Origin: an uncultured Eubacterium sp.
Lineage (GTDB): Bacteria; Bacillota; Clostridia; Peptostreptococcales; Anaerovoracaceae
NCBI GenBank assembly: GCA_900543485.1
Contig: UQRM01000007.1
Span: 34,690-98,689, forward strand
Direction of reading: 5' to 3'
DNA length: 64,000 nt
The notes beneath the pieces were generated by a model. That model did not search any database, had not been told where the DNA came from, and saw only the letters and a list, made by a program, of their open reading frames with translations. Within the stretch, counting starts at the first letter, position 1, and the number at the start of each line of letters is the position of its first letter. A program made the translations under genes and the position numbers. This document shows, in pieces, positions 45,647 to 54,398 of the stretch.

Positions 45647-47173
45647 ATGAAGAACATACTGGAACATCTCGAAGAAACGGTACTCAAATACCCTTCAAAA
45701 ATAGCTCTGGCGGACGAAAACCGCCAGGTATCATTTCTCAGTTTGATGAACAACTCGCAAAAAATCGCCAGCGCACTGAAGCATCTTTCCCGCAACAGCC
45801 CTGTAGCCATAATGACAGACAGGAGTGCGAAATGCGTGGAGGCCATGTTTGCCGCCGTATACGCCGGCTGCTTCTACACAGTCATCGATATCGATTCTCC
45901 GATCAACAGGATCACGGAAATCTTCAAGACATTGAAGCCTCAGGCGGTGATAACCGATCTGGCACACCTGGAGCTTGCAGGCCGGGTATATAAAGGAAAT
46001 ACGATAACAGTCTACGAACAGGCGATACAGGCTCCCGCAGACCTCCGGTTCATAAAAGGCGTCAGGGATCGTATGGTTGATGCGGATCCGCTTTACGTCC
46101 TCTTTACCAGCGGATCATCAGGCATTCCGAAAGGAACGGTGGTTTCCCACAGAAGCGTCATCAGCTATATCGACTGGGTCACCGGGGAGTTCGGCTTTGA
46201 CGACGCCACCGTCTTTGGCTCCCAGACGCCTCTGTATTTTTCCATGTCAGTGACCGACCTTTATTCGACTATGAAATGCGGATGCACCTATGACATCATC
46301 CCGAAGGCGCTGTTTTCTTTCCCGGTAAAGCTGATAGAGCATCTCAACAGCAGACGCGTCAACACTCTGTACTGGGTCCCTTCAGCTCTGGCCATCGCGC
46401 CCAACTGGGATCTTTTCCAGTACGCCATGCCGGAGCATCTTGAGAAAGTACTGTTCGCGGGTGAGGTGATGCCGACACGCCATCTCAACTACTGGATGTC
46501 CCACCTTCCTGAATGCACATATGCCAACTTGTTCGGCCCGACGGAGACCACGGATATATGCACTTTTTACGTGGTGGACCGCTCCTTTGATGACAGCGAG
46601 ATCCTCCCCATAGGCAAGGCGTGCGACAACTGCGATGTCTTCCTGCTGACGGAGGACGGACGCATGGCGAATCCGGGTCAGGAGGGCGAACTGGTAGTGC
46701 GCGGAGCCTTCCTGGCCGACGGATACTACAATGATCCGGTAAAGACAGCCGCCGCTTTCTGCCAGAATCCTCTCAACACCGCATATCCCGACAGGATATA
46801 CCGTACCGGCGATCTGGTGAGGCTCAATGAAAGAGGAGAATACGTATATATATCGAGAAAAGACAACCAGATAAAACGGATGGGCTACCGCATCGAACTG
46901 GGCGAGGTGGAAGCTGCCGCCAATTCAATGGGCAGCATAAGAGCTTCGGCCGCCTTATACGACAGCGCCTCGAAGCAGCTGCTCCTGGTATGCGACGCCA
47001 GAGGAGCAGAGGCCGGAAGCATATCTGAACATCTCAAGGATATGCTGCCCGACTACATGCTCCCCGACAGACTGATCAGCGTCGACGCCATGCCCTACAA
47101 CGCCAACGGCAAAATAGACAGAAGTAAACTGAATGAGATCTACATCAAAAGAAACAGTGAGGTACAGATATGA
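45647..47173 (+). CDS. DltA-like adenylation enzyme with altered substrate pocket
   Basis: 508 residues, cytoplasmic. It activates a carboxylic acid as acyl-AMP and should load it on the carrier protein that follows. ATP site: FTSGSSGIPKGT (about 153-164); GPTE at 297-300; YRTGDLVRL hinge; final NGKIDRSKL with the catalytic Lys. Where DltA has FDLSV, with the Asp that holds the amino group, this protein has FSMSV (Ser199). Where DltA has FCGE, it has FAGE (Ala271). D-alanine is therefore doubtful as substrate. The frame overlaps the carrier gene by 4 bases (ATGA). Family placement is clear; substrate is open. Confidence 0.85.
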   Translation: MKNILEHLEETVLKYPSKIALADENRQVSFLSLMNNSQKIASALKHLSRNSPVAIMTDRSAKCVEAMFAAVYAGCFYTVIDIDSPINRITEIFKTLKPQAVITDLAHLELAGRVYKGNTITVYEQAIQAPADLRFIKGVRDRMVDADPLYVLFTSGSSGIPKGTVVSHRSVISYIDWVTGEFGFDDATVFGSQTPLYFSMSVTDLYSTMKCGCTYDIIPKALFSFPVKLIEHLNSRRVNTLYWVPSALAIAPNWDLFQYAMPEHLEKVLFAGEVMPTRHLNYWMSHLPECTYANLFGPTETTDICTFYVVDRSFDDSEILPIGKACDNCDVFLLTEDGRMANPGQEGELVVRGAFLADGYYNDPVKTAAAFCQNPLNTAYPDRIYRTGDLVRLNERGEYVYISRKDNQIKRMGYRIELGEVEAAANSMGSIRASAALYDSASKQLLLVCDARGAEAGSISEHLKDMLPDYMLPDRLISVDAMPYNANGKIDRSKLNEIYIKRNSEVQI

Positions 47174-47430
47174 GCAACATTACGAATATGGATGAAATGA
47201 GAGAAATACTTGATATACTGCGGATGGCCAACCCTGCCGTCGACTTTGAAGGAAGGACCGACCTCTTCTCGTCAGGGGATCTGGACTCCATGAATATAAT
47301 AATGATCGCATCGGAGATCAATGACAGGTTCGACGTGGAGCTTCGCGCCATCGACATAACACCGGAAAATTTTGATTCTCCGGACGGAATATTAGCGCTG
47401 ATAAAAAGGCTAAAAAAAGAAGAGGCATAG
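47170..47430 (+). CDS. DltC-like acyl carrier protein
   Basis: 86 residues, acidic four-helix carrier. Ser40 in GDLDSMNIIM is the expected phosphopantetheine site. MREILDILRMANP and PENFDSPDGILALIKRL match the helices around it. It presumably carries the acyl group made by the upstream adenylation enzyme to the membrane acyltransferase. Confidence 0.88.
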   Translation: MSNITNMDEMREILDILRMANPAVDFEGRTDLFSSGDLDSMNIIMIASEINDRFDVELRAIDITPENFDSPDGILALIKRLKKEEA

Positions 47431-47449
47431 ATAGGGAAAGGGACAGACA

Positions 47450-49099
47450 ATGAATTACGCAACTATATCATTCCTGTGCTTTCTTCTGATGACGGGCATC
47501 GTCTATTTCATCGTGCCGAAAAAGCTCCAGTGGTTGGTACTGCTCATCGCATCTCTGCTTTTCTACATACTGTCATGTGGTATCATGGCGATGTTCCTCC
47601 CAGCCGCGGCCGCAGTCGTATACGCGGCCGGGCTCCTTCTCTCGCGGGAGGATGACAGACTGACGCTCCGGCTGAAAGAAGCAGCCGATATGACGGCCAT
47701 GACCGCCGCAGGCAATGGAGACGATGTTCCGATCAGAAGCGATAACAAAGCCGCTAAAAAGGCCCTGAAAAAGCAGACAGAACGCAAAAAGAAAAAAATA
47801 GTAGCTGTTTCGGTCGCCCTCCTGATACTGATGATATTGTCCACTAAGTACTGCAATTTCTTCGGTTCTGCGGCGAATTCCGCCGCCGGGCTTCTGGGCT
47901 TCGGTAAGCTCCTGCCTACATTCCACATCATCATGCCGCTGGGCATCTCATATTACACACTGATGGGCATCAGCTACATAACAGACGTGTACAGGAAATC
48001 GATACCGGCAGAGCGGAATCCACTGAGGCTGCTGCTGTTCCTCTGCTACTTTCCCCATATCACAGAAGGTCCATTCGAACGATATGGACAGTTGGGGCCT
48101 CAGCTGAAAGAAGCTCATTCGATCAGCTACGACAGGATAAAAAGCGGCGGCATAAGACTGTTGTGGGGGATATTCAAAAAACTGGTGATAGCCGACAGAG
48201 CCGGGCTCATCGTGAGCACCATATTTTCCCACCACAGTGACTACAGCGGCGGCGCGCTGGCCATCGCCGCCATACTCTATACATTGCAGATATACGCGGA
48301 ATTTTCCGGGTGTATGGATATAGTATGCGGGACGTCCCAGATGCTGGGAATAAATATGCCGGAAAATTTCAGGCAGCCGTTCTTTTCCCGTTCCATCAGT
48401 GAGTTCTGGAGACGCTGGCACATCACGCTGGGGCAATGGCTCAAGGATTACATATTCTATCCCGTGAGTCTTTCCAGGCACTTTCGCGCCATAAACGAGA
48501 AAGCAAGGAAGCACATTTCCTCCAGACATCTGCTCACCCTCATCCCGTCGGCCTACGCTCTGTTTTTCGTATGGTTCTGCAACGGGCTGTGGCATGGAGC
48601 CGGGATCAAATTCATCATCTACGGCCTCTATTATTACGTGCTGATGATGTTGGGTCAGGCGTTAAAACCTCTGTCGGACAAATGCCTTTCATCCCTGGGG
48701 GTCTCCAGAGACAGCAAGCCGTATCACATTTTTGAGATCCTGAGGACATGTGCCGCAGTATGTTTCGGCATGATCATCTTCCGCTCAGAGAGCCTTAGCC
48801 AGGCGGCTTCGATATTCTCACGGCTTTTCCTGCACCCGGGGCTGAGCCGCACAGTCGGCGAGCTTTCAGCTATCAAGGGGATCGACGGATGGGATTATAT
48901 GATACTTTTCCTTTCCGTCCTCCTGCTGCTGGCTGTCTCGATGGCCAAGGAACGGGGGATAGAGCTTCGTTCGTCTCTCTCCCGTAAGATCCTGCCCATA
49001 CGCTGGACCGCCTATATGCTGCTGATATTTTCCATCGTGATACTGGGCGCATATGGAGGCGATTTCGTAAATACTACTTTCATATACGGAGAATTTTAA
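47450..49099 (+). CDS. MBOAT membrane O-acyltransferase, closer to AlgI than to DltB
   Basis: 549 residues, about 12 membrane helices. MBOAT motifs: PLGISYYTLMGISYITDVYR, CYFPHITEGPFERY, SEFWRRWHITLGQWLKDYIF and the conserved His in NGLWHGAG. These match the AlgI/PatA style better than DltB. Residues about 65-120 form a charged cytoplasmic loop ending in KKQTERKKKKIV, which makes the protein longer than DltB (about 400). It should move the acyl group across the membrane or onto an outside acceptor. Start is 20 bases after the carrier stop. Confidence 0.87.
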   Translation: MNYATISFLCFLLMTGIVYFIVPKKLQWLVLLIASLLFYILSCGIMAMFLPAAAAVVYAAGLLLSREDDRLTLRLKEAADMTAMTAAGNGDDVPIRSDNKAAKKALKKQTERKKKKIVAVSVALLILMILSTKYCNFFGSAANSAAGLLGFGKLLPTFHIIMPLGISYYTLMGISYITDVYRKSIPAERNPLRLLLFLCYFPHITEGPFERYGQLGPQLKEAHSISYDRIKSGGIRLLWGIFKKLVIADRAGLIVSTIFSHHSDYSGGALAIAAILYTLQIYAEFSGCMDIVCGTSQMLGINMPENFRQPFFSRSISEFWRRWHITLGQWLKDYIFYPVSLSRHFRAINEKARKHISSRHLLTLIPSAYALFFVWFCNGLWHGAGIKFIIYGLYYYVLMMLGQALKPLSDKCLSSLGVSRDSKPYHIFEILRTCAAVCFGMIIFRSESLSQAASIFSRLFLHPGLSRTVGELSAIKGIDGWDYMILFLSVLLLLAVSMAKERGIELRSSLSRKILPIRWTAYMLLIFSIVILGAYGGDFVNTTFIYGEF

Positions 49100-49109
49100 G
49101 GAGGCTTTC

Positions 49110-50150
49110 ATGGGAACCAAGATCTCGGCATTGAAAAATGCTGCCAGAGCTGTGATATTCATCAGTCTGGTGGTGATGATATTCATCTTTCTGTCCAAGT
49201 CCTTCGCAGTCAGTGGAAATTCCTCCGAGGATGGCATGGAATCCAGGATATCCAGCGCTTACCGCGGGGAGGCGGAAAACACTCTGGACGTGATATTCGT
49301 CGGCAACAGCGACGTATACAGAGGTGTTTCTCCTGTCGATCTGTACCACGATACAGGCATCACCTCTGCGGTCGCCGGCCGCCCCAATAATACATTGAAG
49401 GAGATATCCTCTGATATCGACGACATCCTGAAATATCAGAAGCCAAAAGTGGTCGTCCTGGAGACTGACTGCATGTTTTCCGGGACCAACTCTCACTACA
49501 AAAAACATAAGGCCGAAACGACGACTATTTTCACTAAAATAAAAAAAGCCGCCGGCGATGCCGACAGCGCGATCATTTCCGCCATCAATTACTACTTCCC
49601 TCTGGTAAAATACCATGACAGATGGAAAAAGCTCAGCCTTTCCTCCTTCATCGACAGGAACCGTAACTTCTACAAGTTCCGGAACAAAGGGATGGCCTAC
49701 TCTGAAAAGGTCAGTCCTTACACTGCAGGCAACAGCTATATGGAGCCTTCCGAGGGGAAGTCGGCCGCTCTCAGCGGAAAAAACAAGGCGGCCTTCGACG
49801 AGATCAATGAAAAATGCCGCGACAACGGCATCCGCCTCGTCCTGATCACCGTTCCTTCCGCCAACACCTGGAGCGACGCCAAATCTCAGGCTGTCCGTGA
49901 GCTGGCGAAGCAGAGCGGTCTCACATACTACGACTACAACCGCTCCTTCCCGCCCGGCTTCGACTGGAAACTACACACTACAGACGGCGGCAATCATCTC
50001 AACTACGCCGGCGCTGTGACGGTGACCCGGGACTTCGGTCTGAAGCTGAAAAACGACCTGAAGCTTCCGGAAAGCCAGCTTACGGACCAGCAGAAAAAGG
50101 AATGGCAGCAGGATTACCGTGATTTCCATCGGGATGTATCGAAAATATGA
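49110..50150 (+). CDS. DltD/AlgX-like SGNH-type membrane-anchored protein
   Basis: 346 residues. One N-terminal helix (about 12-30) anchors an extracytoplasmic domain. The block VIFVGNSDVYRG holds the candidate nucleophile Ser, AGRPNNT a possible Asn block, and DGGNHLNYAG the DxxH-like block of SGNH hydrolases. DltD normally has GSSE at the first block. It is probably the final transferase or partner of the MBOAT. Last gene of the cassette, 10 bases after the MBOAT; it runs tail-to-tail with murE with no clear terminator between. Confidence 0.78.
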   Translation: MGTKISALKNAARAVIFISLVVMIFIFLSKSFAVSGNSSEDGMESRISSAYRGEAENTLDVIFVGNSDVYRGVSPVDLYHDTGITSAVAGRPNNTLKEISSDIDDILKYQKPKVVVLETDCMFSGTNSHYKKHKAETTTIFTKIKKAAGDADSAIISAINYYFPLVKYHDRWKKLSLSSFIDRNRNFYKFRNKGMAYSEKVSPYTAGNSYMEPSEGKSAALSGKNKAAFDEINEKCRDNGIRLVLITVPSANTWSDAKSQAVRELAKQSGLTYYDYNRSFPPGFDWKLHTTDGGNHLNYAGAVTVTRDFGLKLKNDLKLPESQLTDQQKKEWQQDYRDFHRDVSKI

Positions 50151-50183
50151 TAGACAGCGCAGTGATATACTGACGTTCTTCCC

Positions 50184-51638
50184 CTATTTGGTCCTGAGGT
50201 ATTCAGACACTATCTTTTCCTCCGAGAAGAAGTGCTTGACGCCTTCTATCTCCTGGTATTCCTCGTGACCTTTGCCAATGAGAGCTACTATATCTCCCTC
50301 TCCACAGTTGTCGATAAGGTAATGTATGGCTTCCTCCCTGTCCATGATCACCTTGTATTCCCCGCCGTATACATCCAGACCACGGATGATATCCTTGTTT
50401 ATCTCCTCTGTGGATTCGAAGCGCGGATTATCAAGCGTTATTATAGTCAGGTCAGCGTACTTCCCAGCCATCTCTCCCATGTCGAAGCGTCGCTGGCGAG
50501 CCTTGTTGCCGCCGCCTCCAAAGAGACAGATGAGGCGCTTCGGCTCATATTCCCTCAGAGTCTTCAACAGATTTTCCATGCTGAGCGCATTGTGAGCGTA
50601 ATCTATGAGGAATGTGGAAAAATGTACGTCGGTCAACAGCTGAGTCCTTCCTTTGACCCGCGTCTCGCTGATACCTCTGGCTATGATATCGGGAGATACT
50701 CCCATAAGATACGCTATCCCCGCCGCTGTCAACGCATTCTCAGCATTGTAAGCTCCCGGCATATTGAGTACGATCTTCTCGTCGAATTTTCCCGTTATCT
50801 CGAACTCGACCCCCAGTATCTTCGGTTCCCATATATTGCGTATATTCCTGCCCATGAAGTCCGCGTCCCGGATCAGCGACACAGTATACACCTCATCAGC
50901 GTCAGCTGTCACCTCCTGCCAGTGACTGTCGTCGATATTGGCGACGGTGACTCTGGCCTGGCTGAATAGCCGTTTCTTGCAGTTAAGGTAGTCGTCGAAG
51001 TCTTCATGCTCCCCTGCCCCGATGTGATCCGGGGAGATATTGAGGAAGGCCGCATAATCGAAGGTAATGCCATCGGTGCGATGCATTTTGAGACCCTGTG
51101 AGGAAACCTCCATGACTACATGGCTGCATCCGGCATCCAGCATCTGACGAAACATATGATGCAGCTCGTAGGATTCAGGCGTGGTATTCCTGGTCTCCAT
51201 CTTCTCACTGCCGATGAAGGCCCCCAAAGTACCTATCATACCGACTTTGCGCCCTTCTTCTTCCAGAATCTTTTTTATCATGTGAGCGACGGTGGTCTTT
51301 CCCTTCGTCCCTGTCAGTCCTATCATCGTCATCTTTTCCGCCGGATGACCGAACCACCGGGCTGATATGAACGCCAGAGCCTTCCTTGTGTCATCCGTCT
51401 TCACCACTGTCACTCCGGTATGGTGATCGGGATCCTCCTCGGCCAGGATCGCGGCAGCTCCCGCCTTCACAGCATCGTCTATGTATTTATGTCCATCCGT
51501 CGCGAACCCTCTGAGGCAGACGAAAAGCGTCCCTTCGGACACTTTTCTCGAATCATATGCTATGGAAGTGACCTCAGTCTCCATACTTCCGCTGAGACAG
51601 GAGCTGGTCACATCTTTCAACAGATCTTTTAATTTCAT
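50184..51638 (-). CDS. murE: UDP-MurNAc-L-Ala-D-Glu:meso-DAP ligase
   Basis: 484 residues, cytoplasmic. It adds the third residue of the peptidoglycan stem peptide using ATP. P-loop GLTGTKGKTTVAHMI is near residue 110; the carbamylated-Lys region follows. The DNPRFE motif (near residue 405) is the one that selects meso-diaminopimelate, so the organism's peptidoglycan contains DAP. Its start overlaps the dapF stop by 4 bases (ATGA), so DAP synthesis and use are coupled. Confidence 0.96.
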   Translation of the reverse strand: MKLKDLLKDVTSSCLSGSMETEVTSIAYDSRKVSEGTLFVCLRGFATDGHKYIDDAVKAGAAAILAEEDPDHHTGVTVVKTDDTRKALAFISARWFGHPAEKMTMIGLTGTKGKTTVAHMIKKILEEEGRKVGMIGTLGAFIGSEKMETRNTTPESYELHHMFRQMLDAGCSHVVMEVSSQGLKMHRTDGITFDYAAFLNISPDHIGAGEHEDFDDYLNCKKRLFSQARVTVANIDDSHWQEVTADADEVYTVSLIRDADFMGRNIRNIWEPKILGVEFEITGKFDEKIVLNMPGAYNAENALTAAGIAYLMGVSPDIIARGISETRVKGRTQLLTDVHFSTFLIDYAHNALSMENLLKTLREYEPKRLICLFGGGGNKARQRRFDMGEMAGKYADLTIITLDNPRFESTEEINKDIIRGLDVYGGEYKVIMDREEAIHYLIDNCGEGDIVALIGKGHEEYQEIEGVKHFFSEEKIVSEYLRTK

Positions 51639-52504
51639 AAATAAAACTCCCCTTCATAAACCACATGTGACGGCCCCGTCATATGGACAACGCCTTCTTC
51701 ATCCCACCGGACATGAAGGATCCCTCCCGGCTGTTCCACATCCACAGTCCTCCCGCACAGTCCCAGCATGTTGAATATCACTACTGCCGAACAGCAGCCA
51801 GTACCGCAGCCCAGGGTCTCACCTGTACCGCGTTCCCATTCACGTATCCTGATATGTCCGTCATCTACCGGCTGAGCGAACGTGACATTGGTCCGTTCCG
51901 GGAAACACTCCATGTTTTCTACCATGGGTCCATATTTTTCCACGTCGATGTGCTCCGCGTCTTCGATCCGGAGCACCGTATGAGGATTGCCCCAGGAAAG
52001 CGATGACGCGTTGAAGATCCTGTCCCCGACAACAAGAGGCTGATCTATGAATCGCTCCTTTTCCGTCCTGACCGGCACCTGATCCGCCCTCAGTTCCGGC
52101 TTTCCTATGGATGCGCTTATATCGACCACCTGACCGTTTTCCACGCGGAGATCCACCGTCTTATCCCCGCCCAGGGTCTCGACAGTAAGGCGCGTCTTAT
52201 CTGTCAGCCCATGAAAATACGCGAATTTCGATACGCTTCTCAACGCATTGCCGCACATCTCGGCCTCAGTCCCATCAGGATTGAATATCCTCATCCGAAA
52301 ATCGCACCTCTCGGACGAGCAGAGCAGCACTATCCCGTCAGAGCCTATCCCGAAATGTCTGTCACACATGCGTTTCGCCAGCCCTCCGAGGTCTTCCGGG
52401 ATTTCCTTCGTCGCGTCTATATACACATAATCGTTGCCGAAAGCCTGCATCTTGGTGAACTTTATTTTTTCCATCTTCTCCATCTTTTCCATTATTCCTG
52501 TCAT
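51635..52504 (-). CDS. dapF: Diaminopimelate epimerase
   Basis: About 289 residues. Converts LL- to meso-DAP. The two catalytic Cys lie in MCGNALRS and GCGTGCCSAVV; FTKMQAFGNDYVYID opens the fold. The exact start is uncertain: ATGs at 52504, 52492, 52483 and 52474 are in frame, and MEK repeats precede the conserved part. I use 52504, which has AGGGG 10 bases upstream. It lies between the trans-sulfuration gene and murE in one operon. Confidence 0.93.
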   Translation of the reverse strand: MTGIMEKMEKMEKIKFTKMQAFGNDYVYIDATKEIPEDLGGLAKRMCDRHFGIGSDGIVLLCSSERCDFRMRIFNPDGTEAEMCGNALRSVSKFAYFHGLTDKTRLTVETLGGDKTVDLRVENGQVVDISASIGKPELRADQVPVRTEKERFIDQPLVVGDRIFNASSLSWGNPHTVLRIEDAEHIDVEKYGPMVENMECFPERTNVTFAQPVDDGHIRIREWERGTGETLGCGTGCCSAVVIFNMLGLCGRTVDVEQPGGILHVRWDEEGVVHMTGPSHVVYEGEFYL

Positions 52505-52521
52505 TTGCCACTGACCCCTGA

Positions 52522-53700
52522 TCACTCCATCGCCTGAGCCAGATCAGCGATTATATCGTCCGGATCCTCTATACCGATGGATATCCTGACAAATTTCTCA
52601 TTGATCCCCAGCTTTCGTCTGATGTCGTCCGGAATGGATTCGTGGGTCTGTGTGATAGGGTAAGTTATCAGCGTCTCGGTTCCCCCAAGGCTTTCGGCGA
52701 AAAGGATCATCTCCACGTCTGAAAGGAGCTTGTGAGCAGTTTCCTCGCTGTCCACCTCAAAGGATATCATCCCTCCGAAACCTGTCGCCTGGCTCAGATT
52801 CACGCTATATCCCGGATGATCTTCAAAACCCACGTAATATATCTTCTTCACTTTTTCGTGGTCCCTGAGCCACCTTGCTACCTTGGCGGCGTTTTCGTTA
52901 TGTCTTTCCATCCTCAGGGAGAGAGTCTTGATACCTCTGAGGATGAGCCAGGAGTCAAACGGTCCCAGGCCGTTGCCCCGTGATTTCATTTCGCCTCTGA
53001 AATGCTCCGCCAGCGCCTTATCCTTCACCACAGCGATACCCGCTATCACATCGTTGTGACCGCAGAGGTACTTGGTGCCACTGTGGACCACGATATCCGC
53101 TCCCAAAGTGAGCGGTCTCTGGAAATATGGAGTCAGGAAGGTGTTGTCCACTGTCAGCAGCGCTCCCGCCTCTTTTGCGATAGCAGCTATGGCTCTGATG
53201 TCAGCCACCTTCATCATCGGATTGGTCGGTGTTTCAACGAAAAACATCTTCGTAGACGGCCGAACAGCTGCCTTGACCTTGTCCAGATCTGACATCTCAA
53301 CATATGTGAACTCGCAGCCCAGCTTGCTGAAGATCTCGTCGCAGATACGGAAAGTCCCTCCGTAGATATCATCGGAAAGTATGACATGATCGCCCGGCTT
53401 CAATATGCCAAAGAGGCACATGTTAGCCGCCTGACCGCTGGTGAAAGCGAAGGCTTCCTCCCCCTCCTCCAGGATAGCCATAGTTCGTTCCAGCTCCTGT
53501 CTCGTAGGGTTCTGGAGTCTCGAATAGTCGTATCCCGTCGATACGCCAAACTTCCTGTGACGGAAGGTGGCTGTCTGGAATATCGGGAAACTGACAGCTC
53601 CTGTGATAGGGTCGCACCCCAGGCCGCCGTGGACCACCTTCGAGTCGAATTTCAGCTTCTCCTTGCGATCGAATTTATCATAATAGTTGTCATTTATCAT
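52522..53700 (-). CDS. PLP-dependent trans-sulfuration enzyme (cystathionine gamma-synthase/lyase family)
   Basis: 392 residues. YDYSRLQNPTR, FTSGQAANM, FVETPTNPMM, DNTFLTPYFQRP and the PLP Lys210 in HSGTKYLCGHND are family hallmarks; SLGGTETLITYP closes the active site. Whether it makes or cleaves cystathionine, or acts on homocysteine, cannot be decided from these motifs. First gene of the operon with dapF and murE; a clear promoter and a leader hairpin precede it. The aspartate-family pathway links the three genes. Confidence 0.92.
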   Translation of the reverse strand: MINDNYYDKFDRKEKLKFDSKVVHGGLGCDPITGAVSFPIFQTATFRHRKFGVSTGYDYSRLQNPTRQELERTMAILEEGEEAFAFTSGQAANMCLFGILKPGDHVILSDDIYGGTFRICDEIFSKLGCEFTYVEMSDLDKVKAAVRPSTKMFFVETPTNPMMKVADIRAIAAIAKEAGALLTVDNTFLTPYFQRPLTLGADIVVHSGTKYLCGHNDVIAGIAVVKDKALAEHFRGEMKSRGNGLGPFDSWLILRGIKTLSLRMERHNENAAKVARWLRDHEKVKKIYYVGFEDHPGYSVNLSQATGFGGMISFEVDSEETAHKLLSDVEMILFAESLGGTETLITYPITQTHESIPDDIRRKLGINEKFVRISIGIEDPDDIIADLAQAME

Positions 53701-53723
53701 TCATCCAACCTCCATATAAACTT

Positions 53724-53747
53724 CCGCGGCACCGTTTTCTGCCGCGG
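53724..53747 (-). promoter_or_regulatory. Leader hairpin before the trans-sulfuration gene
   Basis: CCGCGGCA/TGCCGCGG perfect 8-bp stem in the 5' UTR, without a T-run, so not a terminator. Confidence 0.5.
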
Positions 53748-53774
53748 ACATATATTTCTACATTTATCGACTCA

Positions 53775-53804
53775 ATTATACACATCCTCAGCGGCATGTG
53801 TCAA
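53775..53804 (-). promoter_or_regulatory. Promoter of the trans-sulfuration-dapF-murE operon
   Basis: Perfect TTGACA (53799-53804) and TATAAT (53775-53780) with an 18-base spacer. Confidence 0.8.
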
Positions 53805-53865
53805 GGTTGGGCGCGGCAGGCCGGCGAGCCGTACGCAAGGCGGAGACTTGTCAGCACATAAACGC

Positions 53866-53903
53866 AAAAATACAGACATTCTGCGAAAAGGCAAAATGTC
53901 TGT
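53866..53903 (-). terminator. Terminator of the DUF3237 operon
   Basis: ACAGACATT/AATGTCTGT arms (53872-53903), followed on the minus strand by ATTTTTG. Confidence 0.75.
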
Positions 53904-53954
53904 AAAACCAGGCGGTGCGGCAATGCTGCACGCAGCATTCACAAACGCGCAGCA

Positions 53955-54398
53955 TCACACCTCATAGACCGAAAATCTCAGACGGCTCCAGTCGCAGATG
54001 ACGCCGTCGCAGACGAATACCCTCTCTTCCAGCCATTTGTATCCGGCTTTGCCTGCGTCGAATTTGACGACGCCCTTGTAATAGTATTCATCCGGCGGGA
54101 TCGCCTTCCCTTCTATGAGCTTTTGTTCCAGCTCCGGTTCCAGATGAAGATGCGCCGATACATTCATCAATATCTGTGATTCGTCATCGGTTTCCAGAGC
54201 CAGAGACATGTCTATGTGATTCCTGCCGCTGCCGGGAGTACATGTGACGCACATACCCAGCGGCATCACATTCCCTCTGAGCCTTTCGCCCCGGAACATC
54301 CCTCCCTGGGTGCTCGACAGGAGGATGTCTCCTCTTGCCGTATTTTCCATAAGCAATTCATCCTGCTGGCTCAGCTCCATATCGAACAGCTTTCTCAT
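53955..54398 (-). CDS. DUF3237 family protein
   Basis: 147 residues, compact beta-rich protein without signal or membrane helix. GGMFRGERLRGNVMPLG, SLALETDDESQILMNVSA and YYKGVVKFDAGKAGYKWLEERVFVCDG fit the DUF3237 beta-barrel family, whose function is not established. The start overlaps the amidohydrolase stop by 4 bases (ATGA), so the two proteins probably act together. Last gene of the permease-amidohydrolase operon. Confidence 0.8.
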   Translation of the reverse strand: MRKLFDMELSQQDELLMENTARGDILLSSTQGGMFRGERLRGNVMPLGMCVTCTPGSGRNHIDMSLALETDDESQILMNVSAHLHLEPELEQKLIEGKAIPPDEYYYKGVVKFDAGKAGYKWLEERVFVCDGVICDWSRLRFSVYEV

